Below are positions 1 through 8,203 of a DNA stretch of 64,000 nt, one piece after another. Position 1 is the first letter of the stretch; each line of letters starts with the position of its first letter. The DNA lies in NCBI RefSeq assembly GCF_900104515.1, contig NZ_FNJL01000008.1, positions 1-64,000 of the forward strand. Reading direction: 5' to 3'. Origin of the DNA: Paracidovorax cattleyae (GTDB lineage: Bacteria; Pseudomonadota; Gammaproteobacteria; Burkholderiales; Burkholderiaceae_C). The position numbers were made by a program, and so were the translations under genes. The notes under the pieces were generated by a model that worked only from the letters and a program-made list of their open reading frames with translations, ran no database searches and was not told the DNA's origin.

Positions 1-1072
1 GGCGCACGGATTCGGCCGATGCGCGGATGCGCACGAGGACGGCGGCGATCTTGTCCACGAAGTGGTTGAAGGCGCGGGCGATCTGGGTGAGCTCGTCGCT
101 GCCGTGGGTGTCGAGGCGGCGGGTGAGGTCGCCCTCGCCGGAGGCGATGTCCTCCAGGGCATCGCGCACGACGGCGAGGCGGCGCAGCTGGCGGCTGACG
201 GCGTAGGTGAGCAGGGCGACGGCGACGATGACGCACAGCACGGTGATGACGACGGCGACGTTGAGCAGCTCGCGCACGGGGCGGGTGGCTTCGGAGCGGT
301 CGATGGCGATGGCCAGGATCCAGGGCGTGCCCTCCACCTTCGCGGCGTAGAACATGTTGGGGGCGCCGTCGATGGAGACGTCGGCACGCCCGCCATCCGA
401 TGCGAGCCGTGCGAGCTGCGCCCCGTCCAGGGCGGAGGAGATGGCCGTGACGGGCTTCAGTGCCAGTTCCGCCTTGGCATGGGCGAGGATGTTGCCCTGT
501 CCATCCAGCAGGAAGGCGAAGCTCTTCTCCATGGGGTGGATTGCGTTGACCTTGCGGGTCACGGTGTCCAGGTGCATGTCGGTGCCGATGACGGCGGTGG
601 GCTGTCCGGCGGGACCGACGGGCTCGACGAAGCTGATGGTGAGCTTGCCCGTGCTCGCGTCCACGTAGGCGGGCGTGAGGGCCGGCCCGCCGGCCTGGAC
701 GGCCTGCTTGTACCAGGGACGCGCGGTACCGTCGTAGCCTTCCGGCATGGGGTGCGCGAAGATGTTGCGCTTGTCGGCATAGACGAAGTAGGTGTCGTCG
801 AAGGCGCCGGCCTGCTTGGCCGCGAGCAGGAAGGGCACCGGCTCGGCCTGGCCGACGGCCGTTTTCAGGGAGGATGTGATGCGCTGCTTTTCCTTGACCC
901 ATTCGGCCAGCTCGCTGGCATGCAGGCGCGTGAGTTGCCCGATGCGTTCGTCCAGCCCGGAGAGCGTGTTGCCCCTCACGACGAAGAAGGTGGCGAGCGC
1001 CAGGGCAATGAGTGACAGCGCGGTGATGGCAATGCAGATCCCGATGAGGCGGGCGCGAAGGCTATGGAACAT
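1..1072 (-). CDS. Methyl-accepting chemotaxis protein, N-terminal part (cut by window edge)
   Basis: Reading leftward from an ATG at 1072 (MFHSLRARLIGICIA...) gives 357 codons with no stop before the window edge. The first ~30 residues form an N-terminal membrane helix. A periplasmic Cache-type sensor follows (motifs such as TYFVYADKRNIFAHP and MHLDTVTRKVNAIHPMEKS), then a second membrane helix near residue 270, then a HAMP linker (RDALEDIASGEGDLTRRLDTHGSDEL). The signalling domain that would contact CheA/CheW lies outside the window. Layout is that of a transmembrane chemoreceptor; Cache domains of this type usually bind small organic ligands. The ligand cannot be told from sequence. Confidence 0.85.
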   Translation of the reverse strand, partial: MFHSLRARLIGICIAITALSLIALALATFFVVRGNTLSGLDERIGQLTRLHASELAEWVKEKQRITSSLKTAVGQAEPVPFLLAAKQAGAFDDTYFVYADKRNIFAHPMPEGYDGTARPWYKQAVQAGGPALTPAYVDASTGKLTISFVEPVGPAGQPTAVIGTDMHLDTVTRKVNAIHPMEKSFAFLLDGQGNILAHAKAELALKPVTAISSALDGAQLARLASDGGRADVSIDGAPNMFYAAKVEGTPWILAIAIDRSEATRPVRELLNVAVVITVLCVIVAVALLTYAVSRQLRRLAVVRDALEDIASGEGDLTRRLDTHGSDELTQIARAFNHFVDKIAAVLVRIRASAESVR

Positions 1073-1227
1073 CGACGGACTCCGAAAGAAGGCCTGTGGG
1101 AAGGGGGATCGCCTCGTTATCGTCGTTTGTTGAACTTTATCAACAGAATGAAACATTTGTTCTGTCAGCCGGAAAAATAAACACCGGCGTTTGCATTGGT
1201 GGCAGGGCGTATCCTCTCGCCTGCCTT

Positions 1228-2532
1228 ATGAATTCACTGCAAATCTTTCTGCCTTGCGCCGCCGGCGTGGAAGGCTTCCTGGCCGACGAGGTCCACGGCA
1301 TCACCGGCCTGACCGGGCACGACCTGCTGACGGGCCGCGGCGGCGTGCTGGCCCGGGCGTCGTGGCGCGAGGCGCTGAAGCTGAACCTGCACAGCCGCCT
1401 CGCGCAACGGGTGCTGGTGCACCTGGCAGAGCGGATGTACCGCTCCGAGAACGATCTCTACGCCATCGCGTCCGGGATTGCCTGGGAGATCTGGTTCACG
1501 CCGCGCCAGAGCTTCCGCGTCGATGTCACCGCCCAGCACAGTCCGCTCCAGAGCCTGAACTTCGCGGCGCTGCGCGTGAAGGATGCGGTGGCCGACCGTT
1601 TCCGAGCGAAGGCCGGCGGCGTGCGTCCCGACGTGGACACGCAGCAGCCGGACGTGCGCATCCACCTGCACCTCACCACGGACCAGGCCACGGTCTATAT
1701 CGATACCTCGGGCGAGCCGCTGTTCAAGCGCGGCTGGCGGGAGGACAAGGGGGATGCGCCGCTCAAGGAGACGCTTGCCGCGGCCATGATCGCCGCCAGC
1801 GGCTGGGACCCGCTGGGTGATGCACCCCTGCCGCTGTACGACCCCTGCTGCGGCAGCGGCACGATCGCCATCGAGGCCGCGCAGATGGCCTGCCGCATTC
1901 CTTCCGGCCTGCGCCGGCGCTTCGCCTTCGAGAAACTGCTGCCCTTCCAGGCGCACGTCTGGAATGCGCTGCGCGAGGAGGCGCAGGATGGCATCGTGCC
2001 GGCCGCTGCACCGGTCTTCGGCAGCGATGTATCGCACCGCATGGTGGATTTCGCGCAGCGCAATGCCGAGCGCGCGGGCGTCGCCCAGGCGGTGCAGTTG
2101 CGCGGCGGCGACGCGCTGCAGCGCATGCCTCCCGGCGACCGGCCCGGCGTGATGCTGCTCAACCCGCCCTACGGCGAGCGCATCGCCGCCGCCGGTACGG
2201 CCGGACGCGATGCGCGGGAGCGCATGGGCGTGGTCGAGCGCGCCGGCCGGGAGACCGCGCAGACGGAGGACGGCGGGGATTTCTTCCTCCAGCTGGCCGC
2301 GCACTGGAAGAAGCATTACGCGGGCTGGCAGGCCTGGATGCTCACGCCCGACCTGAAGCTGCCCGGCAAGATGCGGCTCAAGGAATCGCGCCGCGTGCCG
2401 ATGTGGAACGGCCCGATCGAATGCCGGCTGTTCCGCTTCGATATGGTGCAGGGGGCCGTGCGCCAGCGGGTGCAGGGCGCAGCGCCGCAGCCGGCGGATG
2501 CGCAGGACAGGGGTGGAGACCATGCCGGTTGA
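1228..2532 (+). CDS. THUMP-domain class I SAM-dependent RNA methyltransferase (RlmL N-half / YpsC type)
   Basis: 434 residues starting MNSLQIFLPCAAGVEGFL. An N-terminal ferredoxin-like/THUMP RNA-binding region (about residues 1-165) precedes a Rossmann methyltransferase domain with motif I DPCCGSGTIAIEAA and motif IV LLNPPYGER, the catalytic NPPY loop of N2-guanine methyltransferases. Family members methylate 23S rRNA guanine (m2G2445 in E. coli). This protein matches only the RlmL half of the fused E. coli enzyme, as is usual outside enterics. An in-frame upstream extension to 1096 exists, but homologous sequence begins at the chosen ATG. The stop overlaps the next gene by 11 nt, suggesting co-transcription. 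Exact rRNA target is inferred. Confidence 0.88.
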   Translation: MNSLQIFLPCAAGVEGFLADEVHGITGLTGHDLLTGRGGVLARASWREALKLNLHSRLAQRVLVHLAERMYRSENDLYAIASGIAWEIWFTPRQSFRVDVTAQHSPLQSLNFAALRVKDAVADRFRAKAGGVRPDVDTQQPDVRIHLHLTTDQATVYIDTSGEPLFKRGWREDKGDAPLKETLAAAMIAASGWDPLGDAPLPLYDPCCGSGTIAIEAAQMACRIPSGLRRRFAFEKLLPFQAHVWNALREEAQDGIVPAAAPVFGSDVSHRMVDFAQRNAERAGVAQAVQLRGGDALQRMPPGDRPGVMLLNPPYGERIAAAGTAGRDARERMGVVERAGRETAQTEDGGDFFLQLAAHWKKHYAGWQAWMLTPDLKLPGKMRLKESRRVPMWNGPIECRLFRFDMVQGAVRQRVQGAAPQPADAQDRGGDHAG

Positions 2533-3004
2533 ACTGCGCCTGCCCGAGCAGGCCGCGGAGGACGAGCCGGTGCGCTGCGTGGTGGTGGACACCAACGTGG
2601 CCCTGGACCTGCTGATCTTTTCCGACCCGCGCACGGGGCCGTTGCGGCAATTGCTGGCCCAGGGCCGGCTGGCGTGGATCGCCACGCAGGTGATGCGCGA
2701 CGAACTCGAGCGCGTGCTGGCCTACGCGCACATCGTGGAGCGCATGGACTTCTACCGGGTGGACGCAGCGCAGGTGCTCGCGGCGTTCGATGCCCAGGCC
2801 CGCCTGGTGGAGATCGCGCCGCGCGTAGCCTATGCCTGCAAGGATGCGGACGACCAGAAGTTCATCGACCTGGCGGCAGCCCACCGCGCAATCCTGTTGT
2901 CGAAGGACAAGGCCGTTCTCTGCATGCGCAAGCGGCTGCTGAACATGGATGCGCACGTGGCCACCGCCCTGGTGCTGGAGGCCGCGCAGCCCGAAGCCGC
3001 CTGA
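2522..3004 (+). CDS. PIN-domain protein, putative toxin-antitoxin family (COG1569 type)
   Basis: 160 residues from the ATG at 2522 (MPVELRLPEQAAEDE). The PIN nuclease core is visible: first acidic residue in VVVDTNVALDLLIF, a middle glutamate in VMRDELERVL, and the acidic cluster KDADDQKFIDLA that would complete the metal site. Family members are predicted metal-dependent ribonucleases, often annotated as toxins. No adjacent antitoxin gene is seen; instead the gene overlaps the end of a housekeeping RNA methyltransferase gene. A housekeeping RNase role is therefore as likely as toxin action. It converges on the ABC transporter gene, with 19 nt between the stops. Confidence 0.85.
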   Translation: MPVELRLPEQAAEDEPVRCVVVDTNVALDLLIFSDPRTGPLRQLLAQGRLAWIATQVMRDELERVLAYAHIVERMDFYRVDAAQVLAAFDAQARLVEIAPRVAYACKDADDQKFIDLAAAHRAILLSKDKAVLCMRKRLLNMDAHVATALVLEAAQPEAA

Positions 3005-3023
3005 GCGCGGCACGGATGCGTCT

Positions 3024-4955
3024 TCAGCCCTCGTCGAACTGGAAGCCCTCCGCAGGGTGCAGGGACCAGCCGCCATCGCCCGTGAGCACCAGCACGTGGG
3101 TGTGGTGGGCCAGCACGGCAGGACGGTGCGCGATGCTGATGATCGACGCTCCGCTCGCGCGCACGCGCTCGTAGAGGGCGGCCTCGTTGGCGCTGTCCAG
3201 CGCACTGGTGGCCTCGTCGAGGATGACGGTGCGGGGCTGCCGCACCAGCACCCGCGCGAAGGCGAGGCGCTGCTGTTCGCCGATGGACAGCTCCTTTTCC
3301 CAGTCGCGCACGGCATCCAGCCCGCCCACGCGGCTGGCAAGGTCGGGCAACTGCACGGCATCCAGCACCTCCAGCAGCTGCGCGTCCGCAAGGCCGGTGT
3401 CGCGGGCGGGGTAGATCATCTGGCTGCGCAGCGTGCCCGGCTGCATGTAGGGCCGTTGCGGCAGGAAGAACACGCTGTCCATGGGCGGGTGGTGCACCAC
3501 GCCCTGGCCATCGCGCCACAGGCCGGCCAGGGCGCGCAGCAGCGAACTCTTGCCGCAGCCGCTGGCGCCGGTGATGAGCAGCGCGTCGCTGGGCTGCAGG
3601 TCCAGGGAAAGATCGCGCACCAGCAGGCGCGAGAAGCGGGGCGTGTAGAGGTCCAGCCCTTCGACGGCGAACCGCTCGCCTTCGCGGGCCTCGATCACGC
3701 CACACACCTGCGGCGACAGCGCGGCCACCGGCGCGGCCGTCGGTGCGACGGCGGATGGGGTGACTCCCCGCCGGCGCGCACGGCGCTGCTCGCGGCGTTG
3801 TGCGCGGCGATGCCGGCGTGCGGCGGCGGCGGCTTCCGGCTCCAGGGGCTCGGGTGTCCTGTGCTTCGCGGGCTCTTCCAGCAGGGCCTGGCGCAGGGTG
3901 TCGAGCCGGCCGATGCCCGCGACGAAGCGGCTCAGGCTTTCGAAGTTGTCCACGATCAGCGAGACCGAGGCCAGCACTGCCGCGAACGCGCCGCCGGCCT
4001 GGATGGCGCGGCCCACTTCCATGTCGCCCGACAGCACCGCATCGGCCAGGATGATGCTGGGAATGACCACGGTGAGCTGGCTGAAGGCGCGCTGGAAGAG
4101 GTTCAGCGAGCGCTGGCGCTTGATGAGGCGGGCGTAGTTGTGGAACACGGCCTGGAAGCTGCGGTCGAGCTGGGCGCGCTCCTGGGCCTCGCCGCGGTAG
4201 AAGGCGATGGACTCGGCGTTCTCCCGCAGGCGCATCAGCCCGAAGCGGAAGTCCGCCTCGCGCCGCAGCTGCCAGAAATTGAGCCGGATGAGCGGCGCAC
4301 CGAACACGTAGAGTGCCACTACCGTGCCCACGAGCGCATAGACGGCCAGGAACGCGACCAGCGCCTGGGATATGGACCACAGCACGGCGCTGAACGCCAC
4401 CAGCTGCATCATGGCGCCGATGAAGATCAGCAGGAAATGCGTGGAGCGGCCGGTGAAGCTGTTGATGTCTTCGCTGATGCGCTGGTCGGGGTTGTCCACC
4501 GTGCCTTCCGCATTCAGCTCGTAGTAGCGGCGGCGCCCGAGGTAGCCGTCGAGGAAGCGGTGGGTGAGCCACCGGCGCCAATGGTTCGCGAACGCGTCGC
4601 GCATGTAGTAGTAGAAGGCATAGACCGGCACGGCGAAGGCCAGGACGATGAGGCAGGTGCGGACCGCGCTCCAGAAGCGGTCGCTGTCCTGCGCGGCCAG
4701 CGCGGAGGTCATCTCCCCCGTGCGGTCGATGAGGCGCACGGCCAGGTGCGTCTCCAGCAGCATGAGCAGGATCAGCAGGCCCATCAGCGACCAGGCCGCG
4801 AACTTGCGGTCGCCCTGCCAGTAGGGCTTGGCGACGGCCATGAATTGCCGCCAGGCGGCCAGGGACAGGGCCGGTGCGCGGGTGCCGGCCGCAGCCTGCG
4901 GATCGGGATCGGCTGCCGTGGGCAGCGGCGCGGCGGCGGTGGCGGAAGAGGGCAT
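3024..4955 (-). CDS. ABC transporter, fused permease/ATPase of YddA/SbmA-BacA type
   Basis: 643 residues. The N-terminal half is an ABC_membrane_2-like domain with about six helices (e.g. KFAAWSLMGLLILLMLLETH, CLIVLAFAVPVYAFYYYM, HFLLIFIGAMMQLVAFSAVL) and the family's LTHRFLDGYLGRRRYYEL and NPDQRISEDINSF segments. The C-terminal ATPase has Walker A GASGCGKSS, signature LSIGEQQRLAFARVL and Walker B VILDEATSALDS. An Arg/Ala-rich charged linker (about residues 370-400) joins the halves. Relatives move peptides, vitamin B12-like compounds or long-chain acyl-CoAs across the inner membrane; the substrate here is unknown. The gene appears monocistronic. Confidence 0.9.
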   Translation of the reverse strand: MPSSATAAAPLPTAADPDPQAAAGTRAPALSLAAWRQFMAVAKPYWQGDRKFAAWSLMGLLILLMLLETHLAVRLIDRTGEMTSALAAQDSDRFWSAVRTCLIVLAFAVPVYAFYYYMRDAFANHWRRWLTHRFLDGYLGRRRYYELNAEGTVDNPDQRISEDINSFTGRSTHFLLIFIGAMMQLVAFSAVLWSISQALVAFLAVYALVGTVVALYVFGAPLIRLNFWQLRREADFRFGLMRLRENAESIAFYRGEAQERAQLDRSFQAVFHNYARLIKRQRSLNLFQRAFSQLTVVIPSIILADAVLSGDMEVGRAIQAGGAFAAVLASVSLIVDNFESLSRFVAGIGRLDTLRQALLEEPAKHRTPEPLEPEAAAAARRHRRAQRREQRRARRRGVTPSAVAPTAAPVAALSPQVCGVIEAREGERFAVEGLDLYTPRFSRLLVRDLSLDLQPSDALLITGASGCGKSSLLRALAGLWRDGQGVVHHPPMDSVFFLPQRPYMQPGTLRSQMIYPARDTGLADAQLLEVLDAVQLPDLASRVGGLDAVRDWEKELSIGEQQRLAFARVLVRQPRTVILDEATSALDSANEAALYERVRASGASIISIAHRPAVLAHHTHVLVLTGDGGWSLHPAEGFQFDEG

Positions 4956-5118
4956 GTGCGGCGGTGCGGAACGGGGCGGGAGCGCTTGACTGCACGATAT
5001 GCGGGGGGCCCGGCGGGGTCCTGTCGGACGCCGCCCACGGGGCGTTACGGAAACGCCCCCGACCTGTCCAGGTACCGCTCGCGGCCGCGCGGCGCGTGCG
5101 TGCGCCGCGGCGGCGCGC

Positions 5119-5904
5119 TCAGATCAGGTTGCGCATCGCCTGGGCGGTTTCACGCAGCACGGGCAGCACGCGCGCGACCGCGTCGTCCGAGCTTTCGTGG
5201 CCCATGGGCATGGTGATGTTGAGCGCGCCCACCAGCACGCCATGGCGGTCTCGCAGCGGCACGGCAATGCCGCGGGAGTTCAGGTCCAGCTGCTGCTCCG
5301 ACAGGGCCCAGCCCTGGGCGCGGATGCGGGCGAGTTCGAGCTTCATGCGGTCCATGCTGGCGATGGTGTAGGGCGTGAAGACCTGCAGCGGGCGGCTTTC
5401 CAGCCATTCGGCCAGCGCCTCGTCGCTGCGCAGCGCCAGCATCAGCATGCCCGCCGCGGTGACCTGCGCGGGTACGCGCGCGCCCAGCACGTAGCCGGTG
5501 CTCATGCTGCGGTTGGGGCCGTTGCGGGCGATATAGACCACTTCGTCGCCATCCATCACGCTGAGGTAGGCGATCTCGCTGGTGCCGGCCGCCACCCGCT
5601 GCAGGAACGGCTGCACCACGCGGGGCAGCCGGGCCGATTCGAGGTAGCAGCGTCCCAGCCGCAACACGCGCGGCGTGAGCCAGAACAGCTTGCCGTCACT
5701 AGCCACGTAGCCCATGTGCTGCAATGTGAGCAGGTAGCGGCGCGCGGCGGTGCGCGTCATGCCGGTGAGCTGCCCGGCCTGGCTGGCGGTCAGGCGCGGA
5801 TTGGCGTCGTCGAACGCCTCGATGATGCTCACGCCGCGCTCCAGGCCGGCGATCCAGTCGCGCTTGTCCAGCCCTGCCGGGCCTGTGGGTTGATCTTCAC
5901 GCAT
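5119..5904 (-). CDS. IclR-family transcriptional regulator (PcaU/PobR-like subgroup)
   Basis: 261 residues starting MREDQPTGPAGLDKRDWIAG. An N-terminal winged helix-turn-helix (RGVSIIEAFDDANPRLTASQAGQLTGMTRTAARRYLLTL) precedes the IclR effector-binding domain ending in SRGIAVPLRDRHGVLVGALN. This is the layout of regulators of aromatic-acid catabolism that sense protocatechuate, shikimate-pathway or related ligands. The gene is divergent from the shikimate-dehydrogenase-like gene at 6101, so it most likely controls the quinate/shikimate module. The intergenic region carries GTTC/GAAC dyads typical of this subgroup (separate entry). The reading frame extends upstream without homology, so the ATG at 5904 was chosen. 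Confidence 0.88.
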   Translation of the reverse strand: MREDQPTGPAGLDKRDWIAGLERGVSIIEAFDDANPRLTASQAGQLTGMTRTAARRYLLTLQHMGYVASDGKLFWLTPRVLRLGRCYLESARLPRVVQPFLQRVAAGTSEIAYLSVMDGDEVVYIARNGPNRSMSTGYVLGARVPAQVTAAGMLMLALRSDEALAEWLESRPLQVFTPYTIASMDRMKLELARIRAQGWALSEQQLDLNSRGIAVPLRDRHGVLVGALNITMPMGHESSDDAVARVLPVLRETAQAMRNLI

Positions 5905-5966
5905 GCCGTGGAGTGTGCCTGTGTGGCCGGAGCGTGCCTCCCACCTCCGGCTTGGCGAAAACCCTG

Positions 5967-6007
5967 GTTCTGATCGATTGTCGTGCGGTATTGTGCGTTC
6001 ATCGAAC
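5967..6007. promoter_or_regulatory. Candidate IclR operator in divergent promoter region
   Basis: GTTC followed by GATCGAT (5967-5978) and an 11-bp dyad GTTC-ATC-GAAC (5997-6007) lie between the IclR gene and the first shikimate-dehydrogenase-like gene. PcaU/PcaR/CatR-type IclR proteins are known to bind repeats built on GTTCGAT/ATCGAAC. A related site occurs at 8027-8041. Binding is inferred from sequence. Confidence 0.4.
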
Positions 6008-6100
6008 AAAAGCGGGCACGGTAACGCCGCCGGCATGCCAGCCCGGCTATAAACCCGGGTAACGCGGCCACCCGGTCCGGCCGCACAACGGAGCCAAGCC

Positions 6101-7024
6101 ATGAGCCCCCCCATCACCGGTGACACGCAGGTGTATTTGCTGCCGGGCGACCCGGTCCGCAACGTGCGATTGCCGCGCATGTTCAACGCGGTATTCGCCC
6201 GTTTCGGCATGGATGCGGTGATGGTGCCGGTGCAGGTGCCGGTACGGGATTTCGCCCTGTATTTCCGCTCCGCATTCCTGGCGCGCAATCTGCGGGGCAT
6301 GGTCATCGCACCGCCGCACAAGCCCAGGGTCGTCGATCTGCTGGACAGCTGCGGGCTGTGCGGTCGCGTGGCGGGCTCCGTCAACGTGGTGCGCCGCACC
6401 GACGACGGGCAACTGGAAGGCGACCTGTTCGACGGCGACGGCCTGCTGGATGCGCTGGACCACTACGGCATTCCGTTCCGCGGCCGGCGGGTGCTGGTCC
6501 TGGGGGCGGGCGTCAGCGCCGCGGCCATCGGCCTGGCCCTGGCCGAAGGCGACGCGGACAACCGCGCCAGCCACATCGCCTTCCACGACACCGCATCGGG
6601 CAAGGCCGCGGGCGTGGCCGCGCAGCTCGACGCCTTCTTCGACACCACCACGGTGGCAGTGGACAGCAATGCACCGGAAGGCTATGACCTGGTCATCAAC
6701 GCCACGCCGCTCGGCCTGTCCGACGGCGACGCCAGCCCCGTGGACGTGCAGCGCATGGAGCCCCATGCCGCGCTTTTCGACATCCTGCTGCGCAACCAGC
6801 CCACGCCGCTCGTGCGCGCCGCACGCGCCCGCGGCCTGCATGCGCAGGCCGGCTTCGAGATGCTGATCCAGCAGATGCCGCACTACTTCCGCTACTTCGG
6901 CCACGCCGGGGTGGCCGAGGCCCTGTGCGAGGACGCGGACTTCCTGCGCGCGCTCATCTATCCGCCGGCCATGCAGGACGAGATTTCCCGTCCCCTGCGC
7001 TACCCGGGCGCCGCCGCGGCCTGA
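6101..7024 (+). CDS. Shikimate/quinate dehydrogenase-like protein, first copy
   Basis: 307 residues. The N-terminal substrate domain has the PPHK motif with the catalytic lysine (GMVIAPPHKPRV) and GSVNVV. The C-terminal Rossmann domain has VLVLGAGVSAAAIGLAL and the conserved INATPLGL. The loop usually written G-x-N-T-D-G-x-G in AroE reads GDLFDGDG here, a catabolic or AroE-like subtype rather than the biosynthetic enzyme. Likely reaction: NAD(P)-linked interconversion of shikimate or quinate with 3-dehydro products. It is followed 95 nt later by a paralogue and then by the dehydratase, consistent with growth on plant-derived quinate/shikimate. Substrate preference between the two copies cannot be assigned. 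Confidence 0.85.
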   Translation: MSPPITGDTQVYLLPGDPVRNVRLPRMFNAVFARFGMDAVMVPVQVPVRDFALYFRSAFLARNLRGMVIAPPHKPRVVDLLDSCGLCGRVAGSVNVVRRTDDGQLEGDLFDGDGLLDALDHYGIPFRGRRVLVLGAGVSAAAIGLALAEGDADNRASHIAFHDTASGKAAGVAAQLDAFFDTTTVAVDSNAPEGYDLVINATPLGLSDGDASPVDVQRMEPHAALFDILLRNQPTPLVRAARARGLHAQAGFEMLIQQMPHYFRYFGHAGVAEALCEDADFLRALIYPPAMQDEISRPLRYPGAAAA

Positions 7025-7119
7025 CGGCTTCGCCGCAGCACCCGCCTGCCTCCCCGGCGGCCCCACGGGCCACGGGGAGCGTCTTCTCCATTCCTTCGCT
7101 CACCACCGCCCGTCGCACC

Positions 7120-7953
7120 ATGATTTCCGGCAAAACCACGCTCATCGCCCACATCGGCCATCCCACGGAGACCTTCAAGGCCCCGATGATCTACAACCCC
7201 TGGTTCGAGAGCCGTGGCATCGACGCCGTGGTGGTGCCGATGGGGGTGCGGGCCGACGACTACGCCGCCTCGCTGCGCCAGATCTTCCGCTTCACCAACC
7301 TGCGCGGCGCGCTCATCACCATGCCGCACAAAGTCGCGACCATGGGCCTGGTGGACGAGGTGACGCCCACGGCGCGCATCGCCGGCGCATGCAACGCCGT
7401 GCTGCTGCGGCCCGATGGCACGCTGCTGGGCGATCAGTTCGACGGGGCCGGCTTCGTGCGCGGCGTGGAGCGCAAGGGCCGCCCCTTCGCCGGCGCGCGC
7501 GTGCTGGTCTCCGGCGCGGGCGGCGTGGGTTCGGCCATCGCGGCGTCCGCCGCCGCGGCGGGCGCGGCGGACATGATGCTGTTCGACATGAACCCCGGCT
7601 CCGCAGAGTCGCTGGCGGCCCGGCTGCGGGCGCACTATCCCCGGCTCGCCGTGCGGACCGGCTCCAACGACCCGGCCGGCTTCGACGTGGTGGTCAACGC
7701 CACGCCGCTGGGCATGCGCGAGGGCGATCCGCTGCCGTTCGACGTGGAGCGCATCGCACCCTCCACCTTCGTGGGCGAGGTGGTCATGAAGGCCGAGTAC
7801 ACGCCCCTGCTGGAGGCGGCCCGCGCACGCGGCTGCGCGGTGCAGGTGGGGACCGACATGCTGTTCGAGATGATCCCCGCGTACCTGGAGTTCTTCGGTT
7901 TCGGCCATGCCACGCCAGAGGAACTGCGCGCCGTGGCCCGCCTGGCGTACTGA
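7120..7953 (+). CDS. Shikimate/quinate dehydrogenase-like protein, second copy
   Basis: 277 residues starting MISGKTTLIAHIGHPTETFK. Substrate domain shows the catalytic lysine in ALITMPHKVATM, the GACNAVLL segment and GDQFDGAGF. The nucleotide domain has LVSGAGGVGSAIAASAA and VVNATPLGMREGD. It is a paralogue of the gene just upstream, and both share the unusual F-D-G in place of T-D-G. The AroE-like fold is clear, and the neighbourhood (IclR, 3-dehydroshikimate dehydratase, MHS-type permease) argues for a catabolic role. Longer in-frame upstream sequence overlaps the preceding gene and lacks homology, so the ATG at 7120 is preferred. Confidence 0.87.
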   Translation: MISGKTTLIAHIGHPTETFKAPMIYNPWFESRGIDAVVVPMGVRADDYAASLRQIFRFTNLRGALITMPHKVATMGLVDEVTPTARIAGACNAVLLRPDGTLLGDQFDGAGFVRGVERKGRPFAGARVLVSGAGGVGSAIAASAAAAGAADMMLFDMNPGSAESLAARLRAHYPRLAVRTGSNDPAGFDVVVNATPLGMREGDPLPFDVERIAPSTFVGEVVMKAEYTPLLEAARARGCAVQVGTDMLFEMIPAYLEFFGFGHATPEELRAVARLAY

Positions 7954-8026
7954 GATCCGCGAGGGCACGCAGCCCAAGGCATGACCTAGGTCAATCCCGT
8001 ATTTCGCGCGAATGACGAACGAAGGT

Positions 8027-8041
8027 GTTCGATGATCGATC
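8027..8041. promoter_or_regulatory. Candidate IclR operator upstream of dehydratase gene
   Basis: A 15-bp near-palindrome GTTCGAT-G-ATCGATC (one mismatched pair). Just upstream, CGAAC at 8016-8020 pairs with GTTCG at 8027-8031 to form an overlapping inverted repeat. The elements resemble those before the IclR gene. The site lies in the 250-nt gap before the dehydratase gene, so a second promoter of the module may start here. Confidence 0.4.
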
Positions 8042-8203
8042 GCCTGGACGCGGCGAACGATTGTGGCGGTGGGGGGGCGCTTCTACAGTCGTGCCATGGT
8101 TTTCCGTCGCGCTGCCATCCCTTCCGGTTCCGGCCCGCGGCGGCGTCGCCCCTCCCGTTCCTGAGCGCCGGGTTCCCTGTCTTCCGCCATGCCGGCCTTT
8201 TCC

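Noticed and set aside
62-1133. Three plus-strand frames of about 100-320 codons at the left edge
   Set aside because: All overlap the clear chemoreceptor reading frame on the other strand.
1073-1227. Sigma-28-type promoter for the left chemoreceptor (GACGATAA present on the minus strand)
   Set aside because: No TAAA-like -35 at the required 15-nt spacing; only TTGA is found there.
2522-3004. Toxin-antitoxin locus
   Set aside because: The PIN protein has no adjacent small antitoxin gene and is fused by overlap to a housekeeping methyltransferase gene.
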